DNA of 42,111 nucleotides from an uncultured Bacteroidota bacterium (GCA_937867025.1 CALMKH010000101.1:1-42111); one strand, 5' to 3'; shown: positions 8,387 to 17,669, numbered from the stretch's first letter. Made by a program: numbers and translations. Notes: generated by a model from the sequence alone, not told the origin.

Positions 8387-8707
8387 ATGACAAAAGCAGA
8401 AATAATCAGCGAAATTTCAGAAAAAACTGGAATTGACAAAGTAATTGTTACGGAATCTTTAGAGTCTTTCTTTAAAGTCATGAAGAACAATATGGCCCAG
8501 GGGGAAAACATTTACTTCAGGGGCTTCGGAAGCTTTATATTGAAAAAAAGGGCTAAAAAAATTGCCCGTAACATTTCAAAAAACACCGCTTTGGTAATCG
8601 AAGAACACTTCATTCCGAAATTTAAGCCTGCCAAAGTTTTCCTTGAAAAGATCAAAACCAGTGTTCCGCCTGATTTTGTTCCTAAAAAAGAGGAAAAAGA
8701 GTACTAA
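8387..8707 (+). CDS. HU/IHF-family DNA-binding protein
   Basis: A 106-residue nucleoid protein that bends DNA as a dimer. The N-terminal helices (MTKAEIISEISEKTGI) and the FRGFGSFILKKR beta-arm base are typical; the arm lacks the classic RNPxTG and reads KIARNISKNTALVI. The C terminus is about 15 residues longer than standard HU and ends in charged residues. In this phylum an HU paralogue of this type regularly sits just ahead of rng. It is followed after 9 bp by a TPR gene on the same strand, probably one transcript. Confidence 0.88.
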   Translation: MTKAEIISEISEKTGIDKVIVTESLESFFKVMKNNMAQGENIYFRGFGSFILKKRAKKIARNISKNTALVIEEHFIPKFKPAKVFLEKIKTSVPPDFVPKKEEKEY

Positions 8708-8716
8708 TTTCGCAGG

Positions 8717-9508
8717 ATGAAATTAAACGTTATTAAAGCAACCTTACTGGTTGCTTTTTTGGTTTTCACTACATGGCTTACAGTTATTGGTCTGAACACC
8801 AATACAGCCCGCATTGATTTCAAGGCCCTCGAAAAATCGCGCACCGAAGCGATGAACAAGCAGAGCGAATCTTCGTTTGAAAGCATGCTCAAGAATATCG
8901 GCAATACGACCCGGCTGATAAAACCGGACATTCTCACATCCACTGATACCGCCAGATTATCGCTCGCCATCCGGCTGCTCGACAGCAACAAACAATACGC
9001 ATACGCCGGGGTGTTATCGGAAAAGTTAGCCAGGCTGCAGACCTCATCATACAGGTATTTTATGGCTTCTAAGTATTTTCTGACCGAAACTTACAGTCAC
9101 CAGAACCCTCAGAATGAGCTGATGTACATAAAAAGAGCGCGGATGAATCTGGAAAAAAGTCTTGAGATTAGTCCTTCAAACAATGATGCAAAGGTCGACC
9201 TGGCCATATGCATCTATAACATAAACAAGATGCAAGGGACTGATAACCAGATGGAGCTGATGAAGCCTACCCTACTTTTGCTGGAAGTCGAAAGAGCTGA
9301 TTCCAGCCATATTGATGCGGTATATTACCTGGCAAGTCTTTCGCGTGAAATAGGCAAGTACGAAAAAGCTGTTGCAAGATTCAAAAAATTAGTATCTTTG
9401 CAACCCCAAAATCAACAGTTTTACCTCGAACTGAGCAAAACTTACGAAATAATGGGGAATCAGACAGAAGCCAAAGAATGGGCCGATAAAGCCCGGAACT
9501 TAAAATAA
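8717..9508 (+). CDS. Membrane-anchored TPR protein
   Basis: A 263-residue protein with one N-terminal hydrophobic segment (residues 6-27), then a periplasm- or cytoplasm-facing region with tetratricopeptide repeats. The clearest are in the last 100 residues (AVYYLASLSREIGKYEKAVA and the FYLELSKTYEIMGNQTEAKE repeat). TPRs mediate protein-protein contacts; no partner can be named. The gene lies 9 bp after HU and before the 30-residue basic protein and rng, so a link to RNA or ribosome metabolism is possible but inferred. A one-mismatch -7 box (TAATTTCG, 8705-8712) ends 4 nt before its ATG. Confidence 0.8.
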   Translation: MKLNVIKATLLVAFLVFTTWLTVIGLNTNTARIDFKALEKSRTEAMNKQSESSFESMLKNIGNTTRLIKPDILTSTDTARLSLAIRLLDSNKQYAYAGVLSEKLARLQTSSYRYFMASKYFLTETYSHQNPQNELMYIKRARMNLEKSLEISPSNNDAKVDLAICIYNINKMQGTDNQMELMKPTLLLLEVERADSSHIDAVYYLASLSREIGKYEKAVARFKKLVSLQPQNQQFYLELSKTYEIMGNQTEAKEWADKARNLK

Positions 9509-9529
9509 TAACATTAACGATATTTAATT

Positions 9530-9619
9530 ATGCCAAGCGGAAAAAAAAGAAAAAGACACAAGATCGCCACTCACAAAAGGAAAAAAAGACTAAGGAAAAA
9601 CCGTCACAAGAAAAAATAA
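9530..9619 (+). CDS. 29-residue basic AURKAIP1/COX24-domain-like protein
   Basis: A short ORF of 29 codons plus stop, encoding a protein that starts MPSGKKRKRHK and is almost wholly Lys/Arg/His. It matches a tiny protein conserved through the Bacteroidota and annotated as AURKAIP1/COX24 domain (related to the mitochondrial ribosomal small-subunit protein mS38). By that family it probably binds rRNA in the small ribosomal subunit; that is established only for relatives. It lies 21 bp after the TPR gene and 27 bp before rng, its usual position. It is easily missed because of its length. Confidence 0.85.
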   Translation: MPSGKKRKRHKIATHKRKKRLRKNRHKKK

Positions 9620-9646
9620 TTTCCACCTTTTTTTATTTCTTAAATT

Positions 9647-11194
9647 GTGAATGAGCTTGTCATTGATCGCAACTCAAATGGCATTGATTTAGCCTTACTT
9701 TACAATAAACAACTGACAGAACTCCACAAAGAGGAGTCTGTATCGTCTTTCCAGATAGGCGATGTTTATTTAGCCAAAGTCAAAAAGATAATGCCCAATC
9801 TGAATGCCGCGTTTCTTGACGTCGGTCATGAGAAAGACGCGTTCCTGCATTACACGGACCTGGGTCCTAATTTCAGATCGGTTCTTAAACTCACCAAAAT
9901 TGTCACCCAGGGGGGACTGAAGAATCCCAACCTCGATGAATTCGAAAAAGAGGAAGAGATCGTCAAGACGGGAAAAATCACCGAAATACTAAAAAAAGGC
10001 GATGAACTCCTGGTGCAGATATTCAAGGAGCCTATTGGCAACAAAGGGCCGAGAATCACGTGCGATCTTTCATTCGCCGGCAGGTTTTCCGTGCTCGTTC
10101 CTTTTGGCAAAAGCACTTCCATTTCCAAGAAAATTTCAGACGTCAACCACAAGAAGCGACTGAAGCAAATGGTTGACAAGCTGAAGCCCAGGAACTTCGG
10201 CGTCATTATCAGGACTATTTCCGAAGAGGCGGGTATCGAAGAGATCGAGCTCGACCTCAATAACCTGATATCCAAGTGGGAAACCCTTATCAAAACCGCC
10301 CGCACTGCCAAGCCGCCTTTCAAGGTACTTGGGGAGATATCGCGAACCGAAGGTTTATTGAGAGACCTTCTGAATGACGGGTTCTCCAATATTCATGTGA
10401 ACGACCAGGAATATGCTGCCAAGCTGAAGGAATATATTTCAAATATTGCTCCCGGCAAAGAATCCATAGTAAGGGTTTACAACAGCAAGGTTCCCATCTT
10501 TCAGCATTTCGGCATTGATAAACAGATAAAGGCTTCCTTCGGGAAAAATGTGATGTTCAGTAACGGAGCCTACCTGATCATTGAACACACGGAAGCCATG
10601 CATGTTATCGATGTGAACAGCGGCCGCAAAACAACCAATTCGGAAACGCAGCAGGAAAATGCGCTGAAGATCAATAATGAGGCTATCCGGGAAATCGCAC
10701 GTCAACTGCGTCTGCGCGATCTTGGCGGCATTATTGTCATCGACTTCATCGACCTGAAAAACCCTGCCCATCGCAAGGAATTGCTGGACAACCTGATTCT
10801 GGCCATGAAGCCTGACAGGTCGAGGCATAACATCCTGCCCATGAGCAAATTCGGCCTGGTGCAGATCACCAGGGAAAGGGTCAGGCCTGAGATCAACATT
10901 AATACGTCCGAACTCTGCCCTAGCTGCAATGGAACAGGCACAGTGGTTTCAAGCATGCTGCTGAGCGATAATATTGAAGAAAAACTATCCTATATCTGGG
11001 ATACGCAAAATATAGGCAAACTGCGTCTCAAAGTGAATCCCATCATCAAGGCGTACCTTACAAAAGGCGGATTCAAGAGTGAACGGTTCAAATGGTGGTG
11101 GAAACACAGGAAGTGGGTAAGGATCATAGCAGACCCACAATACCATCTAACGAATTTCAGCATATACAATGAATTTGGCGACGAGCTGAGTTAA
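9647..11194 (+). CDS. rng: Ribonuclease G (RNase E/G family)
   Basis: A 515-residue endoribonuclease that processes rRNA 5' ends and mRNAs. The N-terminal S1 domain (about 40-125) starts from the QIGDVYLAKVKKI segment. Catalytic Mg-binding Asp322 (DVNSG) and Asp366 (IDFID) are present, and the Zn-link CPSCNGTG has Cys424 and Cys427. The non-catalytic tail of RNase E is absent, so it is an RNase G-type enzyme. GTG start at 9647 gives the normal NELVID beginning. It closes the HU-TPR-basic protein-rng cluster. Confidence 0.95.
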   Translation: MNELVIDRNSNGIDLALLYNKQLTELHKEESVSSFQIGDVYLAKVKKIMPNLNAAFLDVGHEKDAFLHYTDLGPNFRSVLKLTKIVTQGGLKNPNLDEFEKEEEIVKTGKITEILKKGDELLVQIFKEPIGNKGPRITCDLSFAGRFSVLVPFGKSTSISKKISDVNHKKRLKQMVDKLKPRNFGVIIRTISEEAGIEEIELDLNNLISKWETLIKTARTAKPPFKVLGEISRTEGLLRDLLNDGFSNIHVNDQEYAAKLKEYISNIAPGKESIVRVYNSKVPIFQHFGIDKQIKASFGKNVMFSNGAYLIIEHTEAMHVIDVNSGRKTTNSETQQENALKINNEAIREIARQLRLRDLGGIIVIDFIDLKNPAHRKELLDNLILAMKPDRSRHNILPMSKFGLVQITRERVRPEININTSELCPSCNGTGTVVSSMLLSDNIEEKLSYIWDTQNIGKLRLKVNPIIKAYLTKGGFKSERFKWWWKHRKWVRIIADPQYHLTNFSIYNEFGDELS

Positions 11195-11273
11195 TTGTCG
11201 ATTAATCGTTAAAAATTATTGGTTTGTCGTTAATTTTGTTCCTGAAGGAATCCATTCCCCGGGTTATAAAACC

Positions 11274-11300
11274 AAACCCCTTCCGGTTTCGTATATTTTT
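11274..11300 (+). terminator. Weak hairpin with T-rich tail after rng
   Basis: A 5-bp stem (11274-11278 with 11285-11289) with a 6-nt loop, followed by a T-rich stretch to 11301. It could end the rng transcript, but the stem is short and the tail is not adjacent. Confidence 0.3.
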
Positions 11301-11325
11301 TCAGTAACTTTAAACATTCAAAGTC

Positions 11326-12390
11326 ATGAAACGTATTAAAATCATCCTAAACATCGTGTTATCCACTTTTCTTGTTACGCTTAGCGCCTGCGGACAAAAC
11401 CAGGGTAATATCAAAAGCGCACAGACCCTTACAGGCAGCGACAGTTCAATGATGGATAAACCCGATTCCTTCTGGAAAAGGACCCTGAGCAAAGAACAAT
11501 ATTATATATTAAGGGAAAAAGGCACAGAACGGCCTTACACCGGAAAGCTGCTGATGAACAAGGATTCGGGTGTTTATACATGCAGCGCCTGCGGAAACCT
11601 GCTTTTCACCTCGGACAGCAAGTTTGACTCACATTGCGGATGGCCCAGTTTCGACAAAGAGATTGCCGGCGGAAGAATAATTACCAAAGAAGACAATTCG
11701 CTTGGCATGACCCGTACCGAGATCATGTGCGGACGCTGCGGAGGACACCTCGGTCACCTGTTTGACGACGGCCCCACAGAAACAGGCCTGCGCTACTGTG
11801 TGAATTCAGTATCCCTTGAATTCATCGACGCAAAGTCAATGCCATACGGAGCAAACGCAAAAGACACCCTCGTATTGGGCGGCGGTTGTTTCTGGTGTAT
11901 TGAAGCCGTATTCCAGAATATGAAAGGCGTTGAATCCGTCGAATCGGGATATTCAGGTGGCAACGTGGCCAACCCCACCTATGAACAGGTATGCTCTGGA
12001 CAAACGAACCATGTCGAGGTGGTACAGGTTGTTTACGACAGGAATGTCAGCAGCATGGAGGACATCCTGAAAGTGTTTTTCACTGTGCACGATCCCACAT
12101 CCGTGGATAAACAGGGTGCGGATGAAGGGTATCAATACAGGTCAGTTATATTCTACAGGAACGAAACACAGAAAAAGACGGCGGAAACTGTTATTGCCGC
12201 TCTTAATAAAGAAAAGGCATATGATGCCCCGGTTGTAACACAAGTTGAAAAATTAAAAACCTTTTACAAAGCCGAGAATGATCACCAGGATTATTATGCG
12301 AATAACAAGGAAAAAGCGTATTGCCGTATGGTGATTCAACCTAAACTCGATAAATTTGAGAAGGCTTTTAAACATAAAGTGAAAGAATGA
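11326..12390 (+). CDS. msrBA: Exported bifunctional methionine sulfoxide reductase MsrB-MsrA lipoprotein
   Basis: A 354-residue fusion that repairs both sulfoxide diastereomers. A lipoprotein signal ends at Cys22 (TLSAC), so it acts outside the cytoplasm, anchored in a membrane. MsrB comes first, with Zn ligands Cys86/Cys89 (CSAC) and Cys135/Cys138 (CGRC) and catalytic Cys158 in RYCVNS. MsrA follows from about residue 183 with catalytic Cys188 in GGGCFWC. B-then-A order and a single exported chain are seen in several bacteria. The stop overlaps the next start by 4 bp (ATGA), coupling it to a secreted CxxC protein. A near -7 box TAACTTTA (11305-11312) precedes it. Confidence 0.93.
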   Translation: MKRIKIILNIVLSTFLVTLSACGQNQGNIKSAQTLTGSDSSMMDKPDSFWKRTLSKEQYYILREKGTERPYTGKLLMNKDSGVYTCSACGNLLFTSDSKFDSHCGWPSFDKEIAGGRIITKEDNSLGMTRTEIMCGRCGGHLGHLFDDGPTETGLRYCVNSVSLEFIDAKSMPYGANAKDTLVLGGGCFWCIEAVFQNMKGVESVESGYSGGNVANPTYEQVCSGQTNHVEVVQVVYDRNVSSMEDILKVFFTVHDPTSVDKQGADEGYQYRSVIFYRNETQKKTAETVIAALNKEKAYDAPVVTQVEKLKTFYKAENDHQDYYANNKEKAYCRMVIQPKLDKFEKAFKHKVKE

Positions 12391-13391
12391 AAAAGCACAT
12401 TGTATTACTTGGCATACTGGGTTTCTGCATGTCGCTTCCGGCCCAGGTGCCTAAAAAGGTGATCGTAGAACATTTCACCAATACGCTCTGCAGCGTATGC
12501 GCCGGCAGGAACCCCGGTTTTCGCAATAACCTGAACGCGCAGGACAGCAACGTACTGTACATCAGTTATCATCCGAGTTCGCCGTATGTCAATTGCATAA
12601 TGAACAAGTCCAACGTCAGGGAAAATGACGGAAGGACAAAATTCTACGGCGTATATGGCAGCACTCCCAGGCTTGTCATACAGGGAAGCGTCATTCCTGT
12701 GAATGCCAACTATAATGTGCAGGGACTTTTTGATCCCTACCTGAACCAGACCTCCCCTGTTTCCATGCGTATCAGGCGGCTGATGCTGACGGATGAGATG
12801 ATGGTATTCAGGATCGTTATCAAAACTGTTGCCGCGCATTCCCTGGACCGGGCAAAGTTATACGTTGCCTTGGCGGAAGACACGATTGATTATAACGCCC
12901 CTAACGGGGAGAAAAAACATTATCATGTATTCCGGAAAGCCATTTACGATTCTACGGGTCTTTCCCTGAACATCCCCGCAAACATTAATGACAGTATTAT
13001 AAAGACAATCACAACACCTATACCTTCCGGATGGAAAGCTGTAAACCTGATGCAGTTTGCGATATTGCAGGACAGCGCGAGTAAACAGGTCATACAGGCC
13101 GCTGCTCTTAAGGCGGAGGGTGGTCCCGGCCTGGGTATAAAAGCATCTTCATTGACTGGATATTTAACTGTCTACCCTAATCCAGCCGGCGGCATGCTGT
13201 TTGTCAATATTCCTGTTGAAGAACTAGATGATGCCATAACAAACATTCTGGATATGACCGGTAGACCGGTGTTTTCAGGCAGGCTTGAAAAGGACCACCT
13301 GGATATAAGCGCCCTGGAAGACGGGATATACATGATCAGGATACATTCATCCCGGTTCAGCGGAACAGCTTTGTTCAGGAAAGAAAATTAA
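12387..13391 (+). CDS. Secreted Omp28-like CxxC protein with T9SS sorting domain
   Basis: A 334-residue exported protein: signal peptide (1-19), then an Omp28-type thioredoxin-like region with EHFTNTLCSVCAGRNP, giving Cys35-x-x-Cys38. The C terminus has the YPNP motif and LEDGIYMIRI pattern of a T9SS sorting domain. The CxxC suggests thiol-disulfide exchange at the cell surface, but Omp28-family proteins are not biochemically well defined. Translation starts inside the msrBA stop (ATGA overlap), so the two are made together. A role in reducing or interacting with the exported Msr is only inference. The 3' end converges on the MORN protein gene 3 bp away. Confidence 0.75.
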   Translation: MKKHIVLLGILGFCMSLPAQVPKKVIVEHFTNTLCSVCAGRNPGFRNNLNAQDSNVLYISYHPSSPYVNCIMNKSNVRENDGRTKFYGVYGSTPRLVIQGSVIPVNANYNVQGLFDPYLNQTSPVSMRIRRLMLTDEMMVFRIVIKTVAAHSLDRAKLYVALAEDTIDYNAPNGEKKHYHVFRKAIYDSTGLSLNIPANINDSIIKTITTPIPSGWKAVNLMQFAILQDSASKQVIQAAALKAEGGPGLGIKASSLTGYLTVYPNPAGGMLFVNIPVEELDDAITNILDMTGRPVFSGRLEKDHLDISALEDGIYMIRIHSSRFSGTALFRKEN

Positions 13392-13394
13392 CCG

Positions 13395-14516
13395 TTAACG
13401 CTTTGGCTTAAGCCTCGGTTTCTGGTAAATCAGCATCCCGTTGTCATCATACTTTTCGTGAAGCACTAACTTGTCATTGGCATCATAGTATTTCCACTCT
13501 CCTGCCATCATGCCATCCTTGTAAAATCCTTCGGCATGGCTGTCGCGGTTGATCAAACCCGTCTTAAATTCTCCGTCAAGCCTTCCATTCACGTAAGTGC
13601 CGTATTCGTCCAGCTGGTACATATCGAGTGCGGTTATGCTTCCACCGGCGCTTCCCGCTTCGCCCACCTTGAAATATTTTTTGTAAGGCCCATTCAGCAC
13701 GTCTTCTGAATAATTGTACATCGTGATCGTATCGCCAAATTCATTGAAGGTGTACCAGGTGCCGTCCTTTTTACCCATTTTGTAGTATTCTTCCTTCATC
13801 AGCGTACCGAATACATTATCCCAATATCTTGACACGCTGTCCTGAATACCATTTTTAAAATAACTTTCTTCGGCCATAAGACCCGTCAGGTGATACCTGA
13901 TGTACTTGCCGTCCCTCACACCTTCGTTGTATGTGCTTTCGAGCCTCAGGTTCCCTGCTTCATAATACGTGTACATGGTACCGTGAGGCTTTTCGTTCTT
14001 AAGGGTGGTCTTTTGCTCTATGTTGCCGTTCTTGTAATATGTGATCAGTTCCCCGACCTGGATGCCCATGGAAAAATTATGAATGTATTTGGGACTGCCG
14101 TTTTCATAAAATGCATTCACAGTGCTGTCGAGCAGATCATTTACATATTTTCCCTGAAGTTTTACTTTTCCGTTATCATGATAGAATATGAACGGTCCGT
14201 TTCTTTTGCCTTCCCTGAAGTTCATCTTTGCCCTCACAAGCACTCCCCCCTGGAAATATTCTGTTTTTGTACCATGCAGCAAACCGTTCACCCATTCGAT
14301 TTCCTGCATTTTACTTTTGTTCGGGAACAGGTCGATGCTGGTGCCGGTGTATGGTTTGTTGTTGAAATAGTAGACGTCGTTGATATTCTGAAGCTCTTCG
14401 GTCCGTACTTTTCTTTTGACAGTTTTAGGATCGCCTGGCTGGCCGGTTGCGGATTGGGAATAAACGCCGGTAACCAAAGCAATATTGAAAAGTGTTATGA
14501 TGACTTTTTTAATCAT
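13395..14516 (-). CDS. Secreted MORN-type (YwqK-like) repeat protein
   Basis: A 373-residue exported protein with a signal peptide (about 1-20) and a tandem array of roughly ten MORN_2/YwqK-type repeats of about 20-25 residues, such as GKRNGPFIFYHDNGKVK and GVRDGKYIRYH. The pattern is a G-x-x-x-G turn plus aromatic residues. Such proteins are abundant in Bacteroidota; some are called antitoxins by homology to YwqK, but no toxin is next to it, so that label is not supported. Function unknown. A -7 box sits 4 nt before the ATG. It is convergent with the T9SS gene at 12387-13391. Confidence 0.75.
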   Translation of the reverse strand: MIKKVIITLFNIALVTGVYSQSATGQPGDPKTVKRKVRTEELQNINDVYYFNNKPYTGTSIDLFPNKSKMQEIEWVNGLLHGTKTEYFQGGVLVRAKMNFREGKRNGPFIFYHDNGKVKLQGKYVNDLLDSTVNAFYENGSPKYIHNFSMGIQVGELITYYKNGNIEQKTTLKNEKPHGTMYTYYEAGNLRLESTYNEGVRDGKYIRYHLTGLMAEESYFKNGIQDSVSRYWDNVFGTLMKEEYYKMGKKDGTWYTFNEFGDTITMYNYSEDVLNGPYKKYFKVGEAGSAGGSITALDMYQLDEYGTYVNGRLDGEFKTGLINRDSHAEGFYKDGMMAGEWKYYDANDKLVLHEKYDDNGMLIYQKPRLKPKR

Positions 14517-14520
14517 GATG

Positions 14521-14528
14521 CAAAATTA
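14521..14528 (-). promoter_or_regulatory. -7 box TAATTTTG, leaderless spacing
   Basis: Perfect TAnnTTTG on the minus strand, ending 4 nt (CATC) before the MORN protein ATG at 14516. Confidence 0.55.
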
Positions 14529-14618
14529 ATCGAATAAAGGGTTTGTAACAGAATGAGAACGGCAAGGCAGGGTAAAAAATTGCCCTATTTATTCACAGGA
14601 CGTTTCTCATGTACAGTA

Positions 14619-15134
14619 TTATGGCTGCACAAGTTTTTTCATTTCTTCCTCAAGCTCAAACTCATTGCCTTCAGCGTAACCGTTATGAACATAAACGATA
14701 TTGCCTTTCTGGTCGAGCAGCACGGTTTGCGGAGGATTATTGACATTCATCGCCCTGGCAAGGTCCTTGTTGACATCAAGAAGTATGGTATAAGGCCATC
14801 CGAAGGCATTGACGGTAGGTTGCACCTTAGGTATGTTCCTTGAATCGTCAATAGTGACAGCGACCAGTTCGCAGCCATACTTTTTCTGCCAGTCCTCATA
14901 CACATCCAGTATATTGTTGAGTTCCTTGATACATGGCCCGCACCAGGTGGCCCAGAAAGAAATAATAGTGATTTTGCCTGTTTTTGCGTAGTCCTGTATA
15001 TTGATCTCCGTGCCATCCATTTTCTTGACCGTTACGGACGGCAGAGTGTTTTTTGGCTTGGCAACAGTGCTGTCATTGGCCAAAGCACCAAAAGCAGCGA
15101 TGAACAGGAATGAACTGAGTAATATGAGACGCAT
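14619..15134 (-). CDS. TlpA-like extracytoplasmic thioredoxin
   Basis: A 171-residue thioredoxin-fold protein with a signal peptide (1-19) and the redox motif WATWCGPC (Cys65, Cys68), plus the PPQTVLLDQKG cis-Pro loop. This is the TlpA/ResA type, which reduces disulfides in exported proteins or cytochrome apoproteins; the substrate here is unknown. An ATG 39 bp further upstream would add 13 residues, but 15134 is chosen because it gives a clean signal peptide and follows a TTG-20 bp-TTTCTTTG promoter by 5 nt. It stands alone between the MORN protein and the ftsH operon. Confidence 0.88.
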   Translation of the reverse strand: MRLILLSSFLFIAAFGALANDSTVAKPKNTLPSVTVKKMDGTEINIQDYAKTGKITIISFWATWCGPCIKELNNILDVYEDWQKKYGCELVAVTIDDSRNIPKVQPTVNAFGWPYTILLDVNKDLARAMNVNNPPQTVLLDQKGNIVYVHNGYAEGNEFELEEEMKKLVQP

Positions 15135-15139
15135 GAGTA

Positions 15140-15170
15140 CAAAGAAACAATCATTGTGCCACAAAAACAA
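15140..15170 (-). promoter_or_regulatory. Promoter of the TlpA-like gene
   Basis: Minus strand: TTG at 15170-15168, 20 bp, then TTTCTTTG at 15147-15140 (one mismatch to TAnnTTTG), ending 5 nt before the ATG at 15134. Confidence 0.5.
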
Positions 15171-15244
15171 CAATTTAATGCCGAATGATCACCGTATCAT
15201 AAGGAATACCATTGGCAATTGAATATGAGGCGTTTAGACAACCC

Positions 15245-15511
15245 TTAGCAACCGCAGGGATTGTATTTCCTGATCCTTCCCTTCCTGTTGCGGGTTTCCA
15301 GTACCTGTCCCTTGTCGTTGTAAATGATATATGTTTTCAGAACACCGTGGTGGTATTTCTCACGGCTGTGAACGTAATTGCCTTTCTTGCAGGCCCACAT
15401 TCCGTGCTTCTGCCCGAGCCTGTCGTACTTGCCTTCGCATACGAGCGAGTCCGATGCATATCCGGTTGCTGTGAACGCAAGCGCCAGGAACAGCATATAC
15501 GCCTTAGGCAT
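15245..15511 (-). CDS. Small secreted protein, MORN-like, Cys-terminated
   Basis: An 88-residue protein with a signal peptide (about 1-19). The rest has one or two MORN/YwqK-like units (GQKHGMWACKKGNY and the YNDKGQVLE turn), and the chain ends CGC. No known function. It starts 2 bp after the ftsH stop on the same strand and is therefore probably cotranscribed with ftsH. The terminal CGC suggests a structural or metal-binding tail, but this is not demonstrated. Confidence 0.65.
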   Translation of the reverse strand: MPKAYMLFLALAFTATGYASDSLVCEGKYDRLGQKHGMWACKKGNYVHSREKYHHGVLKTYIIYNDKGQVLETRNRKGRIRKYNPCGC

Positions 15512-15513
15512 AA

Positions 15514-17544
15514 TTATTCCGCTTCAGGTGAAGACTTCTTTTCAATATCGCTGACGATTGTCGGAGGGACACCGCTTTCGCCTTCCATATAACTTTCGTA
15601 ATTGGTCTTATGCTCGAAAGGCCGTTTTCCGATGATGTTCTCAAGATCGTACTGGAAAAGAATCTCTTTCTTCAGAAGTTCCTGCGCCAGTTTTTCAAGC
15701 TCAGGCTTCTTATTTGTAAGAAGCTCTTTTGTGCGTTCATAAGCCTGACTAATGATCTTTCTTACTTCCTCATCGATCATTTCACCTGTCTTTTCACTGT
15801 AAGGCTTGCTGTAGGTGAATTCGCCGGTAGGGTCATTAAAGCTGACATTACCTACCTTTTCATTCATTCCGTAAATGGTCACCATCGCATATGCCATCCT
15901 GGTCACGCGTTCCAGGTCGTTCTGCGCACCGGTGCTCACCTTTCCGAAAATAATATCCTCTGCAGCGCGGCCACCGAGGGTCATGCACATTTCATCAAGA
16001 AGCTGCTCGCCCCTGTATATGTACTGTTCCTTGGGCAGATACTGGGCATATCCCAACGCTGCCACACCTCTAGGCACAATGGATACCTTGACCAGCGGAT
16101 CGGCAAATTCGAGGAACCATCCTGCCACCGCATGACCGGCCTCGTGATAAGCCACTATGTTCTTTTCTTCCGGAGATATGAGTTTGTTCTTTTTTTCAAG
16201 ACCGCCAATCACCCTGTCAATGGCATCCTGGAAGTCGTGCATGTCGATCTTATCCTTGTTTTTCCTGGCGGCGATAAGGGCTGCCTCGTTACACACGTTG
16301 GATATTTCAGCACCTGCGAAGCCCGGGGTTTGCGCTGAGAGCTTCTTGGCATCCACATCTTCAGCCAGTGCTTTGCCCTGCAAATGCACCCTGAATATCT
16401 GCTCCCTGCCTACCAGGTCGGGTTTATCGATAGATATCTGCCTGTCGAACCTTCCCGGTCTGAGCAAGGCGGAATCCAGAATATCCGGGCGGTTGGTCGC
16501 TGCGAGAATAATAACTCCGCTATCTGTGCCGAAACCATCCATTTCCGTCAGGAGCTGGTTGAGGGTATTTTCACGCTCATCGTTCGAGCCGCTTACAAGG
16601 TTCTTGCCACGGGCTCTTCCGATGGCATCGATCTCATCAATAAAAATGATGCACGGCGCTTTTTCCTTGGCCTGCCTGAACAAGTCCCTGACGCGGGAAG
16701 CACCCACGCCAACGAACATTTCAACGAAATCCGATCCTGAAAGTGAGAAGAACGGCACGTTAGCCTCGCCGGCCACTGCTTTTGCCATAAGGGTTTTACC
16801 TGTTCCGGGCGAGCCGATAAGCAAGGCACCTTTAGGGATTTTACCTCCCAGCTTGGTATATTTCTTAGGATTTTTCAGGAAATCCACGATCTCCATCACC
16901 TCGACCTTAGCCTCATCAAGCCCGGCTACATCTTTAAACGTAATGTTAACCTTCGTATTCTTATCGAACAGGGTGGCCTTGCTTCGCCCGATGTTGAACA
17001 ACTGGCCGGGCCCTCCGGCACCGCCTGCACCGCCGCCCATCCTGCGCATCATAAAGCTCCAGATGCCGACGAAGATTGCGATCATGATGATCCAGTTCAG
17101 TATCTGCCATGTGGAGTCGCTCTCATACTGGTAATCGACCACCACGTCCTTGGTATCCGGATGTTCGACACTCAGGGCGTCATAATATTTGTTAAAAGCC
17201 TCCTTGTTGATTTCGAAATAATACTGTGGGGTCTTCTGACCGAAAATACCGTTGTTCTGTTTTTTTACATCCTTGTATTTTTCATTTTCCAGGGCTTCCT
17301 TTTTCAGGTAAACCTTCACTACCCGGTCGTTGATTATTTCAAGCCTTTCGACGTCATTGCTGACAATCATTTCCCTGACTTCGTTCCAATTGCTTTTTTT
17401 GCCGGGATTGCCGGGAAGGAAGCTGATGATGATGAAACCCACCAGTAAAATCCCCCAGATCCAGTACATATTGAATTTAGGTGTATTTGATTTTTTGTCT
17501 CCGAAAGGTTTTTCGTTTCTTTTCTCGTTTTGTTGGTTATCCAT
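15514..17544 (-). CDS. ftsH: ATP-dependent zinc metalloprotease FtsH
   Basis: A 676-residue membrane AAA+ protease degrading membrane and short-lived cytoplasmic proteins. Two N-terminal membrane helices (about 27-44 and 150-168) flank a ~100-residue extracytoplasmic domain. Walker A is GSPGTGKT (244-251, Lys250); the second residue is Ser rather than the usual Pro. Walker B is [10 protein letters not shown]. The zinc site HEAGH has His467 and His471. The C terminus is charged. A TAAATTTG box at 17613-17606 gives a leader of about 60 nt. The following 88-residue secreted gene begins 2 bp after the stop. Confidence 0.96.
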   Translation of the reverse strand: MDNQQNEKRNEKPFGDKKSNTPKFNMYWIWGILLVGFIIISFLPGNPGKKSNWNEVREMIVSNDVERLEIINDRVVKVYLKKEALENEKYKDVKKQNNGIFGQKTPQYYFEINKEAFNKYYDALSVEHPDTKDVVVDYQYESDSTWQILNWIIMIAIFVGIWSFMMRRMGGGAGGAGGPGQLFNIGRSKATLFDKNTKVNITFKDVAGLDEAKVEVMEIVDFLKNPKKYTKLGGKIPKGALLIGSPGTGKTLMAKAVAGEANVPFFSLSGSDFVEMFVGVGASRVRDLFRQAKEKAPCIIFIDEIDAIGRARGKNLVSGSNDERENTLNQLLTEMDGFGTDSGVIILAATNRPDILDSALLRPGRFDRQISIDKPDLVGREQIFRVHLQGKALAEDVDAKKLSAQTPGFAGAEISNVCNEAALIAARKNKDKIDMHDFQDAIDRVIGGLEKKNKLISPEEKNIVAYHEAGHAVAGWFLEFADPLVKVSIVPRGVAALGYAQYLPKEQYIYRGEQLLDEMCMTLGGRAAEDIIFGKVSTGAQNDLERVTRMAYAMVTIYGMNEKVGNVSFNDPTGEFTYSKPYSEKTGEMIDEEVRKIISQAYERTKELLTNKKPELEKLAQELLKKEILFQYDLENIIGKRPFEHKTNYESYMEGESGVPPTIVSDIEKKSSPEAE

Positions 17545-17605
17545 TAACTGTTGAATTAATAAAATCTTATATGATATCTCTTATTATGATACCCCTGATA
17601 AAGTG

Positions 17606-17613
17606 CAAATTTA
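17606..17613 (-). promoter_or_regulatory. -7 box for ftsH
   Basis: TAAATTTG on the minus strand, perfect TAnnTTTG match; 61 nt lie between box and ATG. Confidence 0.4.
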
Positions 17614-17669
17614 GATAATATGTTTAATTTATTTTAAATGAAATTTACGGATTACTAAGATTACTAACT

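Noticed and set aside
13395-14516. Toxin-antitoxin system based on YwqK-like repeats.
   Set aside because: No toxin gene is adjacent and the protein has a signal peptide; the antitoxin name comes only from the repeat family.
16157-17134. A 325-codon ORF antisense to ftsH.
   Set aside because: It is a shadow of the well-supported ftsH frame, has no recognisable domain and no promoter.
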